The translations under genes were made by a program, and so were the position numbers. From Gemmatimonadales bacterium UBA1120 (GTDB lineage Bacteria; Gemmatimonadota; Gemmatimonadetes; Longimicrobiales; Gaopeijiaceae), in NCBI GenBank assembly GCA_002313925.1, contig DCAZ01000039.1:1-17291 (forward strand): a stretch of 17,291 bases of DNA. Direction: 5' to 3'. Positions 1 to 6,116 of the stretch are shown here, piece by piece. Numbering within the stretch: position 1 is the stretch's first letter; each line of letters begins with the position of its first letter. The notes under the pieces were generated by a model. The model was not told the DNA's origin. It was given only the letters and a program-made list of their open reading frames with translations, and made no database searches.

Positions 1-122
1 TGTGGGCCTCCGCGACCTCCCTGAGTGGAAATCTCCCAGGTACCTGTGAGATCTTGCGCAGCGACTGGTGATGCTAAGGCCGCCGAGAGAAGAAGAGTGA
101 TTGAAAGATTTCTCATGTTCAT
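1..122 (-). CDS. Secreted protein of unknown function, N-terminal fragment
   Basis: Only the first 40 codons lie in the window; the gene continues past base 1. The start is ATG at 122-120, with a second in-frame ATG two codons later, and an AGGAG ribosome binding site eight bases upstream. The peptide opens with a Sec signal: a short basic start (MNMRN), a hydrophobic core (LSITLLLSAALAS) and a small-residue cleavage region (PVAAQ). The mature part begins DLTGTWEIST and then GGRGGP. 'LTGTW' just after a signal peptide is common in exported beta-rich proteins, but that is too little for a family call. The start overlaps the stop of the remnant at 119-448 as ATGA, so it was translated downstream of that gene. 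Confidence is for an exported protein, not for any function. Confidence 0.72.
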   Translation of the reverse strand, partial: MNMRNLSITLLLSAALASPVAAQDLTGTWEISTQGGRGGP

Positions 123-448
123 GGACGAAGCTCCTGTTTCTTCATGAAAGCAACCCGAGAACCTTTTCGGGTCCCGGTTGTTCTTAAAGACACGGAAGCA
201 GAGCCCCATGTTGAGATTGGCTCATGATCCTCGGCGAGTTGGAAGTCAGCGCCCATGATCGGCTTACCGAGGCGATGATCTTGGAGCACCGGCTCCAGCC
301 ACGGTAGCCCTTTTGGACCTCCTATCCGTCATAACGACCGAATGAAACGCCTTCTCAAAGAGCTGTTCGTTCAGTTCCTGGTGGTCGGCGCCGCACCGCC
401 GACCTCGCTGTAGATGATCGGGATCAGGTCCTGTTCGAACCACTCTAG
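119..448 (-). pseudogene. Frame-shifted C-terminal remnant of an unrecognised gene
   Basis: No single open frame crosses this stretch, yet three pieces read like one protein. Piece one (about 448-374) gives LEWFEQDLIPIIYSEVGG and then stops at 371-373. Piece two, in a second frame (about 395-325), gives ADHQELNEQLFEKAFHSVV and then MTD. Piece three, back in the first frame (about 320-119), includes GPKGLPWLEPVLQ and PIMGADFQLAEDHEPIST and ends in TGA at 121-119. Third codon positions in each piece are mostly G or C, as in expressed GC-rich genes. The TGA overlaps the start of the next gene as ATGA, which supports the final frame. One missing base near 385-397 and one extra base near 320-328 would explain the pattern. 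No start codon is found upstream, because the frame runs back into the M24 gene, so the 5' part is lost. I do not recognise the family. Sequencing error is an alternative explanation. Confidence 0.55.
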
Positions 449-1752
449 TGATCCCAACCCCCAAAGGGATCTTCCAAGGACGGGCTCTGTGGGGTGAATA
501 GCTCGGCACCACTATCGGTTATATACATGCAGTCCTCTAGCCGAACCCCGAACTCACCGGGCACGTAGATCCCAGGCTCATCACTGAACACATTCCCGGC
601 GATCAGCGGCGTGCGGTTCCCCTTTACGAGGTAGGGCCACTCATGCCCGTCCATCCCGATCCCGTGACCAACCCGGTGCGTGAAGTACGTGTATCCCGGG
701 CCGTAGCCGGCGTCCTCGATCACCTTCCGAGCTGCTGCATCGACATCCTCGGGCAACACACCCGGACCCGCCGCATGGTACGCAGCAGTCTGGGCCTCGA
801 GCTCGATATCGAAGCGCTCTCTCATGATATCGGAAGGCTGGCCAAGCACGAACGTGCGACTCATGTCTGAGCGGTATCCCTCAACCCCACATCCTCCGTC
901 GATGAGCAGGATTGTGCCCTCACGGATCACCTGGGGAGTGATCGAGCCATGGGGTAACGCAGACCACTCACCAGTCTGCACACTGGCTGAACCGGAAAAG
1001 CCGAGGCGCTGATGCGCTGAGCTTATGAGGCCACCAACGTCACCCTGGGTCATGCCCTCTTCCATCGCGAGGTACGCCGCCTTGTACGCGGTGAGTGTTA
1101 CTTCATTGGCGAGTGTCATGAGCTCGATCTCGTGTGCATCCTTTACGCCGCGGCATCCGCCGGTCACAGGTGTGGCATCGACCACATCGATGGCGGGTGC
1201 CGCGAGTGCGATACCGTTGCTGAACCGGAACTGCATGGTCTCCTCAGCACCGATCCTACCCGTCTTGATCCCACGATCTCCCAGCCCATGAGCCACCCGC
1301 TCGTACGGGCTTTCGTGCTCCTCCCATGTATATACCTGCGACCCACCCAACGGGCCGAGCGCGAGTTGTTCTCTCGCTCGGTCTTCCTCGAATGCGGGGC
1401 ATACCACAAAAGCGTCACCTTGGACGGGGATCACGACGGTGAAGAGTCGCTCACCGCCACCCCAGCTGATGTTCGTGAAGTAGACCATGGAAGTACCACC
1501 GCAGAGAGCGAGGCCGCTGAGTCCTTGTTCGCGCATGAGCTGTTTGGCATTCTCGACCCTTGCCGCACGCTCGTTCGTCGTGATGGGACGTGCTCGGTCG
1601 GCCCAAGATTCCAACCGGGCGATCGAAGGAGGGAGTGTCTCTCCGGACCCCTCGGTTGGCTCGCATCCGGCCAGTGTCAAACCTGCAGCCGCAACGGTGG
1701 ATGTTTCTAGGAAGTGACGTCTTGAGATCAGCGGAGTTAAGAGTTCCATCAT
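445..1752 (-). CDS. Tat-exported M24 family metallopeptidase (Xaa-Pro aminopeptidase/creatinase type)
   Basis: This is a 435-residue protein, probably a dimetal peptidase that removes residues from proline-containing peptides outside the cytoplasm. The N-terminus has a twin-arginine motif (SRRHFLE, residues 10-16), a hydrophobic stretch and a lipobox LAGC with Cys30, so a Tat-exported lipoprotein is expected. Residues about 60-200 form the creatinase-type N-domain, and 205-425 the pita-bread catalytic domain. All five metal ligands of the family are present: Asp285 (LIDGG), Asp296 (SDMSRT), His363 (VGHGIG), Glu392 (DEPGIY) and Glu406 (RLEDC). The start is ATG-ATG at 1752, with AAAGG just upstream. 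The gene is divergent from the NTF2-like gene. The stretch is richer in G+C than the core operon. Substrate is unknown; prolidase, aminopeptidase P and creatinase cannot be separated by eye. Confidence 0.9.
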   Translation of the reverse strand: MMELLTPLISRRHFLETSTVAAAGLTLAGCEPTEGSGETLPPSIARLESWADRARPITTNERAARVENAKQLMREQGLSGLALCGGTSMVYFTNISWGGGERLFTVVIPVQGDAFVVCPAFEEDRAREQLALGPLGGSQVYTWEEHESPYERVAHGLGDRGIKTGRIGAEETMQFRFSNGIALAAPAIDVVDATPVTGGCRGVKDAHEIELMTLANEVTLTAYKAAYLAMEEGMTQGDVGGLISSAHQRLGFSGSASVQTGEWSALPHGSITPQVIREGTILLIDGGCGVEGYRSDMSRTFVLGQPSDIMRERFDIELEAQTAAYHAAGPGVLPEDVDAAARKVIEDAGYGPGYTYFTHRVGHGIGMDGHEWPYLVKGNRTPLIAGNVFSDEPGIYVPGEFGVRLEDCMYITDSGAELFTPQSPSLEDPFGGWDH

Positions 1753-1757
1753 CTACC

Positions 1758-1786
1758 TTTCTGGTATCAGACCTGTGGGGTATAGT
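1758..1786 (+). promoter_or_regulatory. Candidate sigma-70 type promoter for the NTF2-like gene
   Basis: A TATAGT hexamer at 1781-1786 matches the -10 consensus at five of six positions. A weak TTTCTG lies at 1758-1763, and the spacing is exactly 17 bases. Transcription would begin about 25 bases before the ATG at 1816, leaving room for the GAGGA ribosome binding site. The -35 match is poor, so this is a plausible reading only. The element overlaps the M24 leader on the other strand. Confidence 0.33.
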
Positions 1787-1815
1787 TAGGTGCGATCACT
1801 CACTACGAGGAAAAT

Positions 1816-2229
1816 ATGTCCGATATGAAAGGAATAGCTAGCAGTTTCTTTGAAGCCTGCGAAACCGGTAAAGGTTGGGATGGCTGTAAAGATTATTGTC
1901 TAGAAAATGCATCTTTTTCTTCACATGCAGAGCCTTTATTGGAGGTAAGTACTATCCAAGGCTATGCCGATTGGATGCAAGGAGTTTGCGGTCTTATGCC
2001 TGATTGTGATTATGAAATTAAATCGCTTACAGTTGATGAAGAGAACAAGCATGTTTCGTTCTTTGCTCTATTTTCAGGGACACACACAGGTGAAGGTGGG
2101 CCAGAGCCTACAGGTCTAAAAGGGACAGTTGACTATGTTTATGCGTTGGAATTTTCTGGAGACAAAATCAAGCATTTAACAAAAGTCTGGAACCCTCATT
2201 ACTTCTTTAAACAAATAGGATGGGAGTAA
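1816..2229 (+). CDS. SnoaL-like / NTF2-fold protein
   Basis: This is a 137-residue soluble protein without a signal peptide. Length and layout fit the SnoaL/NTF2 cone fold. An N-terminal helix pair (residues 4-30) leads into NASFSS, a helix follows (about 47-59, YADWMQGVCGL), and then come strands: YEIKSLTVDEENKHVSFFA, a GTHTGE loop, DYVYALEF, and SGDKIKHLTKVWN near the end. The fold serves enzymes (cyclases, isomerases, dehydratases) and plain ligand binders, so no reaction can be assigned. All five cysteines (15, 24, 28, 58, 64) fall in the first half. A GAGGA site lies six bases before ATG. G+C is clearly lower than in both neighbouring blocks, which suggests recent acquisition. A 32-residue cysteine-rich ORF follows after 58 bases and could share its transcript. 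Confidence 0.78.
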   Translation: MSDMKGIASSFFEACETGKGWDGCKDYCLENASFSSHAEPLLEVSTIQGYADWMQGVCGLMPDCDYEIKSLTVDEENKHVSFFALFSGTHTGEGGPEPTGLKGTVDYVYALEFSGDKIKHLTKVWNPHYFFKQIGWE

Positions 2230-2276
2230 AACTTAGGTAGTAGTTGATTCCAATTTTTCTGCTAGCATTTAAACAA

Positions 2277-2282
2277 GAGAGG
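2277..2282 (+). promoter_or_regulatory. Ribosome binding site of the cysteine-rich ORF
   Basis: GAGAGG lies five bases (TAGAC) before the ATG at 2288. This is a good Shine-Dalgarno sequence at near-ideal spacing, and it is a main reason to believe that the very short ORF is translated. Confidence 0.6.
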
Positions 2283-2287
2283 TAGAC

Positions 2288-2386
2288 ATGAGTTGTGACT
2301 GCCCACAGAAATGTGACTGCTGTAAGTGTGATGGCTGTTCATGTACCTGCTGCTGCTGTGAGTGCTCTAAGTGTGACTGCTGTTAG
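2288..2386 (+). CDS. 32-residue cysteine-rich peptide, metallothionein-like
   Basis: A complete ORF, ATG to TAG, encodes 32 residues of which 16 are cysteine: positions 3, 5, 9, 11, 12, 14, 17, 19, 21-24, 26, 29, 31 and 32. The rest are mostly Asp, Lys, Ser, Gly, Glu, Gln, Pro and Thr. There is no aromatic residue, no histidine and no large aliphatic residue apart from the start Met. The spacing is rich in C-x-C and C-C, with KCDCC at residues 8-12 and again at 28-32, and four cysteines in a row at 21-24. That composition is typical of metallothioneins, which bind d10 metal ions such as Zn, Cd or Cu(I) through thiolate clusters. This peptide matches no bacterial SmtA/BmtA-type metallothionein that I know: those are longer and contain histidine and a zinc-finger-like fold. 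A GAGAGG site precedes it by five bases. It lies 58 bases after the NTF2-like gene in the same AT-rich islet. Metal binding is inferred; a chance product of a TGY-rich repeat remains possible. Confidence 0.6.
   Translation: MSCDCPQKCDCCKCDGCSCTCCCCECSKCDCC
2294..2383 (+). repeat. Short internal repeats of the cysteine-rich ORF
   Basis: TGTGACTGC occurs at 2294-2302, 2312-2320 and 2372-2380. The longer TGTGACTGCTGT is exact at 2312-2323 and 2372-2383, preceded by AAA or AAG. A variant, AAGTGTGATGGCTGT, lies at 2324-2338. All copies are in the same frame and encode C-D-C or C-D-G-C units, so the peptide probably grew by duplication of a 3-5 codon unit. Confidence 0.75.
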
Positions 2387-2502
2387 CCGTTTTTGCAGTT
2401 TTTCTCATACTCACAGGTATCGCCCTTTTCCCTTACTACCAAAATCCACAGTGCTCCATTAGCTATCATCCTGATGGTTTCTTGTTCGAATAGTTTCTAT
2501 CT

Positions 2503-3705
2503 ATGAAGCCTAGATCGAGACCTGGAAGTGCACTCATAGGGTGCCTAATTTTTGGGATATTGGGGGGCTGTGCTGATGGCTCCTCTCCACTGCATCCTCC
2601 TGCTCCTGTGGAGGCTCCAAGTCTGGTATCCGAGAACTCAGACTTAGAAGCGCTGCCCCTAAGAGAGCCTCTGGTTGCTCCGAACTTTGAAGATCTTCCT
2701 GTGGATGAGCTTTTGGCTACGCCCATGCTACGTGATTCGAGTTTTATGGAAGAGGTGCAAGAGTGGGTAGGGTTTTGGACCACATCTGCGTCAAGCTGGT
2801 TCCCCGACTACTTGAGGCGTATGAAATGGTTTGAGGGGACTGTGGATTCTACACTGGCTTTGCATGACCTTCCGCAATCTCTAAGGTATCTGCCGGTGAT
2901 TGAGAGCGGATATAGCCCCGTTGCTGTGAGCCGTGCGAACGCGGTTGGCCTCTGGCAGTTTATGGCTCCGACCGCGAAGGACTTGGGGATGGAGGTGACG
3001 GCACTAGTGGATGAGAGACGTGATCCACTTAGGTCGACTGAGGCAGCAGCGGTGTTCTTGGGAGAGCTCTATGAAGAGTTCGGTTCCTGGTTCCTTGCCT
3101 TAGCGGCATATAATTCGGGCCCCGGCCGTGTGAGACGATTGCTTATCCGGTACGCACCCCTTGAACCAGGTACCGACCGCCTCTACTGGGAACTACGTCG
3201 TTATCTACCGAAGGAAACAAGAGAATTTCTTCCTAAGCTCTTCGGGGCCATTGTTGTTGCCGGGAACCCGACTTCCCATGGTTATGATCTTCCAGCGCAA
3301 GATCCTTTCAGTTTTGACCAGGTATGGGTTCCAGATGCGACCACACTTGATGTGATTGCGAAAGCCTCGGAAAGCGCTGATACGGAAATCTCTCGACTCA
3401 ACCCACAGTATGTTAGAGGAATGACTCCTCCTCTCAGACAGGTCTCAGTGAGGGTCCCTAAAGGGAAGGGAGATCTATTCTCGAGAAACTATGCTTTGAT
3501 CCCGGTCGATGAGCGAGTCAGTTTCGTGGAACATATTGTGGCTCCCGGAGAAACACTCAGCCATATAGCTGTTCTGTATCGCGTTTCCGTGCCAGACTTG
3601 AGAGCTGCGAACCCTACTATAAGACCTCGTTATCTAAGGATCGGTGCGATGATTACGGTCCCAGTCTCGGCAGGCTTGAAACGGGATTCTAAGCCCGGTA
3701 GTTAA
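2503..3705 (+). CDS. mltD: MltD-like membrane-bound lytic murein transglycosylase (lipoprotein)
   Basis: This 400-residue protein would cleave the glycan strands of peptidoglycan in the periplasm, leaving 1,6-anhydro ends. It begins with a lipoprotein signal ending in ILGGC, with Cys23 as the lipidation site. A Pro/Glu/Leu-rich linker follows to about residue 75. The SLT goose-lysozyme-type domain covers about 115-245, with the catalytic Glu134 in LPVIESGYSP, then AVGLWQFMAPTAKDLGM and the ALAAYNSGPGRV motif. One LysM peptidoglycan-binding repeat covers about 343-388 (HIVAPGETLSHIAVLYRVS). E. coli MltD carries more than one LysM and is longer, so this is a shorter relative. No Shine-Dalgarno site is visible before ATG 2503; the upstream GAATAG is weak. 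The gap 2387-2502 has T-rich runs and a possible small hairpin (2457-2478) but no clear promoter. The stop lies two bases from the convergent moaC stop. Confidence 0.9.
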   Translation: MKPRSRPGSALIGCLIFGILGGCADGSSPLHPPAPVEAPSLVSENSDLEALPLREPLVAPNFEDLPVDELLATPMLRDSSFMEEVQEWVGFWTTSASSWFPDYLRRMKWFEGTVDSTLALHDLPQSLRYLPVIESGYSPVAVSRANAVGLWQFMAPTAKDLGMEVTALVDERRDPLRSTEAAAVFLGELYEEFGSWFLALAAYNSGPGRVRRLLIRYAPLEPGTDRLYWELRRYLPKETREFLPKLFGAIVVAGNPTSHGYDLPAQDPFSFDQVWVPDATTLDVIAKASESADTEISRLNPQYVRGMTPPLRQVSVRVPKGKGDLFSRNYALIPVDERVSFVEHIVAPGETLSHIAVLYRVSVPDLRAANPTIRPRYLRIGAMITVPVSAGLKRDSKPGS

Positions 3706-3707
3706 GC

Positions 3708-4196
3708 CTACTCATTACTTGTCCAGCTTCCTGAACGACCGCCTTTCTTAGATAAGAGGTGAATGCCCTCGATGCGCATACCGCGGTCCATAGACTTTGC
3801 CATATCGTAGACAGTTAGCAGAGCCACACTAACCGCGGTTAGTGCTTCCATCTCAACTCCTGTCTGACCCGTAACCGTTACTTCTGCTTGTGCAACGATT
3901 CCTGGAAGATCCGGATCCGCTTCAAGCCTCATGGTTATGTTCACGCCATTTAGCTGATGACATAGTGGGATGAGGTCATGGGTCTTCTTGCCACCCATAA
4001 TCCCAGCAAGTTCAGCAACCTGCAGGACACTACCTTTTTTTACGTCACCGGTCATAATGCGCTTTAGCGCCTCCGGAGAAGTGATGATTCTTCCGGTCGC
4101 AACCGCGTGCCTTGCAGTTTGTTCTTTCTCTGAGACATCAACCATTCGAGGTCGGCCCTCGCGGTCGATGTGCGTTAATCCTTCTGAATCCTCCAT
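3708..4196 (-). CDS. moaC: Cyclic pyranopterin monophosphate synthase
   Basis: This 162-residue cytoplasmic enzyme converts the MoaA product (3',8-cyclo-dihydro-GTP) to cyclic pyranopterin monophosphate in molybdenum cofactor synthesis. Family signatures run the whole length: LTHIDREG and RMVDVSEK (7-24), KKGSV (53-57), KKTHDLIPLCHQL (70-82), TGVEMEALTAVSVALLTVYDM (about 112-132) and LLSKKGGRSG (147-156). The two acidic residues of VEMEA and the active-site lysine of YDMAK (Lys134) are in place. DMAK replaces the usual DMCK, and GGRSG replaces GGKSG, so Arg154 sits where E. coli has Lys147. A GGAG sequence lies four bases before ATG. It is the last gene of the long minus-strand operon, 17 bases after holB. 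No other moa gene is in the window. Confidence 0.95.
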   Translation of the reverse strand: MEDSEGLTHIDREGRPRMVDVSEKEQTARHAVATGRIITSPEALKRIMTGDVKKGSVLQVAELAGIMGGKKTHDLIPLCHQLNGVNITMRLEADPDLPGIVAQAEVTVTGQTGVEMEALTAVSVALLTVYDMAKSMDRGMRIEGIHLLSKKGGRSGSWTSNE

Positions 4197-4213
4197 AACA
4201 CTCCGAGCGTATG

Positions 4214-5356
4214 CTAAGTAGCGATAAGCCGACGTCTGAGATTTCTGACGAGGCCGTTGATGATGAGTTGGGGATTGACGTTGCCCCGTGCAAGCTCTCG
4301 CGCTTGTTCGACCTCGGTCAAGGCCAGAACGATCTCGGACCCACGAATCGATGTTCTAGCTACTAGCTCCTGTAGGTGCGAACGCTCATCAAAGTTGAAC
4401 ACTCGATCTCCGGCGCCAGAGACGATAGCGCCCAGATCTCGAAGCCATTCTTCGATAAATGTGCATAGCGGAATCAACGCTCGAGCTCCAGATGATGGAT
4501 AACTCAGAGATAGCTCATAGCCTTGGCCTGGGTCTCTAACTACGGCTACTTCAATCAATGCTAGTGCTTGGCGTCTCAAGGATTCTAAGGGCCCCTCTTC
4601 CTGGCCATCAGGAAGAAATCCGAGTGCACGACCAATTGATCCCTGGGAAAGTTCGCATGCCCATTTGGTTGTTTCCCGGTCGGCGTCTGTGTGTTCGCTG
4701 AGAAATATATCGATCAAGTCCGTACCTAGAGGAGCAACATGGAGCGCAACGGTTCGTGATAGAATGGTTGGTAGGAGCCTTCCGGGCTCACTAGAGGTAA
4801 GGATGAAACGCGATGTTCCCGGCGGTTCTTCTAATAGCTTGAGCAGAGCGTTGGCAGCCTCTGGACTCGCCTCTTGAGGCACGAGTAGCTCTGCGTTCCC
4901 GATAATGAAGACCTGGCCTGGTGCCATATTCGGACGAAGATGTGCTTGTCGTCGAATGGTCTTGGTAATACCAAAGTAGAGCCCCCTGACATCAGCGGTG
5001 TGGCTCGCGTAAAGCGGCTCAGCCCGAAGATCCTCAAGTGCCTGCATACGAGCATCCTCAAGAGCGGTAACCAAACGATCGCCAGCTACCCCTTTCGGAC
5101 GCGCAAGCGGGAAGTACCAGTGAACATCGGGATGCTCGAGCTTCACAGCCATCCGACAAGCCCCACATTTCTCGCAAGGACCGTCAGCTACCGGCCTCTC
5201 GCAGATCGTGAGTTGAGCTATCCATAAAGCAACCCTTTGCTTTCCTACACCGCGTGGTCCATGGAGCAGCAGTGAGGAGGGGAGGGATGTTCGCTCATGA
5301 GCGCGCGCCATTGAAGAAAGAAAGTCTTTGTGTCCTACGACGGGGTGCAGGCTCAT
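4214..5356 (-). CDS. holB: DNA polymerase III delta-prime subunit-like AAA+ protein
   Basis: This 380-residue clamp-loader protein would help open and load the sliding clamp with DnaX and HolA. A degenerate Walker A, GPRGVGKQ (33-40), ends in Gln instead of Ser/Thr. A four-cysteine zinc module follows, Cys52, Cys61, Cys64 and Cys67, as in gamma/tau and delta-prime subunits. The Walker B position reads QVFIIGNAELL (about 148-158) with GN in place of the catalytic DE, so ATP hydrolysis is unlikely. The region ANALLKLLEEPPG (168-180), the sensor FILTSS (184-189) and SRT (200-202, in place of the SRC arginine-finger motif) follow. This pattern fits delta-prime, which donates an arginine finger but does not itself hydrolyse ATP, better than DnaX. 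The ATG overlaps the stop of the LytM gene as ATGA; moaC follows after 17 bases. Confidence 0.88.
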   Translation of the reverse strand: MSLHPVVGHKDFLSSMARAHERTSLPSSLLLHGPRGVGKQRVALWIAQLTICERPVADGPCEKCGACRMAVKLEHPDVHWYFPLARPKGVAGDRLVTALEDARMQALEDLRAEPLYASHTADVRGLYFGITKTIRRQAHLRPNMAPGQVFIIGNAELLVPQEASPEAANALLKLLEEPPGTSRFILTSSEPGRLLPTILSRTVALHVAPLGTDLIDIFLSEHTDADRETTKWACELSQGSIGRALGFLPDGQEEGPLESLRRQALALIEVAVVRDPGQGYELSLSYPSSGARALIPLCTFIEEWLRDLGAIVSGAGDRVFNFDERSHLQELVARTSIRGSEIVLALTEVEQARELARGNVNPQLIINGLVRNLRRRLIAT

Positions 5357-5994
5357 CTGCCGGCTCGGGGCTTAAGCCACTCTAGTGGGTCCTGGGCTTC
5401 TGGTACACTTCCATCGATGGGAGCACGAACCTGGAACTCAATGTGCGGTCCTTGCGCAGTATCAGTACCTCCAACTGTTCCAATCACATGACCCGCATCG
5501 ATACTGCGGCCTTCGACTACCCTGATTTCTTCGAGGTATAAGTAAAGGGAATAGAATCCGTTTCCATGACTAAGTACGACGCTTGGTCCGTATCCCTCAA
5601 ACGGTCCCGCTAGAACTATGAGTCCCTTTCTAGCAGCGTGTACTGGGCTTCCAGGCAACCCGGCGATCCCTACACCGTTCCAATTGAGCACCAGTCCATT
5701 GGGACGTTGTTCTCGCCCGAACCGATAAATGAGATCACCATCTAGCGGCCATTCAAGACTCCCCGCATCTCCAATTGACATTGAGAGTTCTGAGCTTGTA
5801 GGTGCCTCCAGTTCTCGGCGTCGGTCTTCTAGACTCGTGACTGCGTCGCCGGCGCGGACTTCTCCTAACTCGGCGTGATTATCTGTAATCTCAGGTGAAG
5901 GAGGTTCGAGCTCCGGGGTGCCGATCATCGTGCAGGAAGCATTCGCAAGTACAATCATGATGGCTAGGAGGTCCATTCGGCCAGTCAGCGACAC
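5353..5994 (-). CDS. Degenerate LytM (M23) domain protein, EnvC-like
   Basis: This 213-residue envelope protein has an N-terminal hydrophobic signal ending in LANASC (Cys21). This is a weak lipobox, so the protein is either a lipoprotein or Sec-secreted. A polar linker runs to about residue 75, and the LytM/M23 fold covers about 80-205. The fold is recognisable (LEWPLDGDLIYRFG, SPVHAARKGLIVLAGPF, YGPSVVLSHGNGFYSLY, GHVIGTVGGTDTAQGP), but the zinc ligands are gone. The HxGxD motif is replaced by NWNGVGIAG, the YAHL His by YLYL, and HLHFEV by HIEFQV. EnvC and NlpD, which lack these residues, activate amidases instead of cutting peptidoglycan, so an amidase-activator role is inferred. The start is GTG at 5994 with GGGGG upstream; ATG at 5976 is possible. 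Its stop overlaps holB as ATGA. Confidence 0.85.
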   Translation of the reverse strand: MSLTGRMDLLAIMIVLANASCTMIGTPELEPPSPEITDNHAELGEVRAGDAVTSLEDRRRELEAPTSSELSMSIGDAGSLEWPLDGDLIYRFGREQRPNGLVLNWNGVGIAGLPGSPVHAARKGLIVLAGPFEGYGPSVVLSHGNGFYSLYLYLEEIRVVEGRSIDAGHVIGTVGGTDTAQGPHIEFQVRAPIDGSVPEAQDPLEWLKPRAGR

Positions 5995-6034
5995 AACATG
6001 ACCCCCAAGCTGGCTGAATCGCCCAAGTCCGGAT

Positions 6035-6055
6035 CCTTTTTGTAACCCTTTGTAA
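6035..6055 (-). repeat. Tandem TTACAAA repeat upstream of the LytM gene
   Basis: On the minus strand, TTACAAAGGG (6055-6046) is followed directly by TTACAAAAAGG (6045-6035), about 41 bases before the GTG start of the LytM gene. It lies in the only long gap within the operon (5995-6116), next to the palindrome TTGATCAA (6058-6065). It could be a regulator site, but no matching promoter hexamers were found. Confidence 0.3.
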
Positions 6056-6116
6056 GCTTGATCAAAAACTGATTTGGAAAAAATGCATTCGAACTGGAAG
6101 AGTCTGACGAGGAAAA

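Noticed and set aside
153..172. Hairpin ACCCGA / TCGGGT with an eight-base loop, as a possible terminator
   Set aside because: It has no T-tract on either side and lies within the last frame of the remnant just before the next start.
342..413. A 23-codon plus-strand ORF beginning MKRLLKELFVQFL
   Set aside because: It looks amphipathic, but it mirrors the protein-like minus-strand remnant, has no ribosome binding site and could arise by chance.
1132..1710. A 192-codon plus-strand open frame inside the M24 gene
   Set aside because: It lies wholly antisense to a gene with clear family motifs, has Arg/Pro/Cys-rich content typical of a shadow frame, and shows no recognisable domain.
2387..2502. 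Search for a terminator or promoter between the Cys-rich ORF and mltD
   Set aside because: T-runs and a weak six-pair stem at 2457-2478 are present, but there is no stem followed by a T-tract and no paired promoter hexamers.
2466..2783. A 105-codon minus-strand open frame over the mltD start
   Set aside because: It is Ser/Gly-rich and antisense to the lipoprotein signal and linker of mltD; no ribosome binding site was seen.
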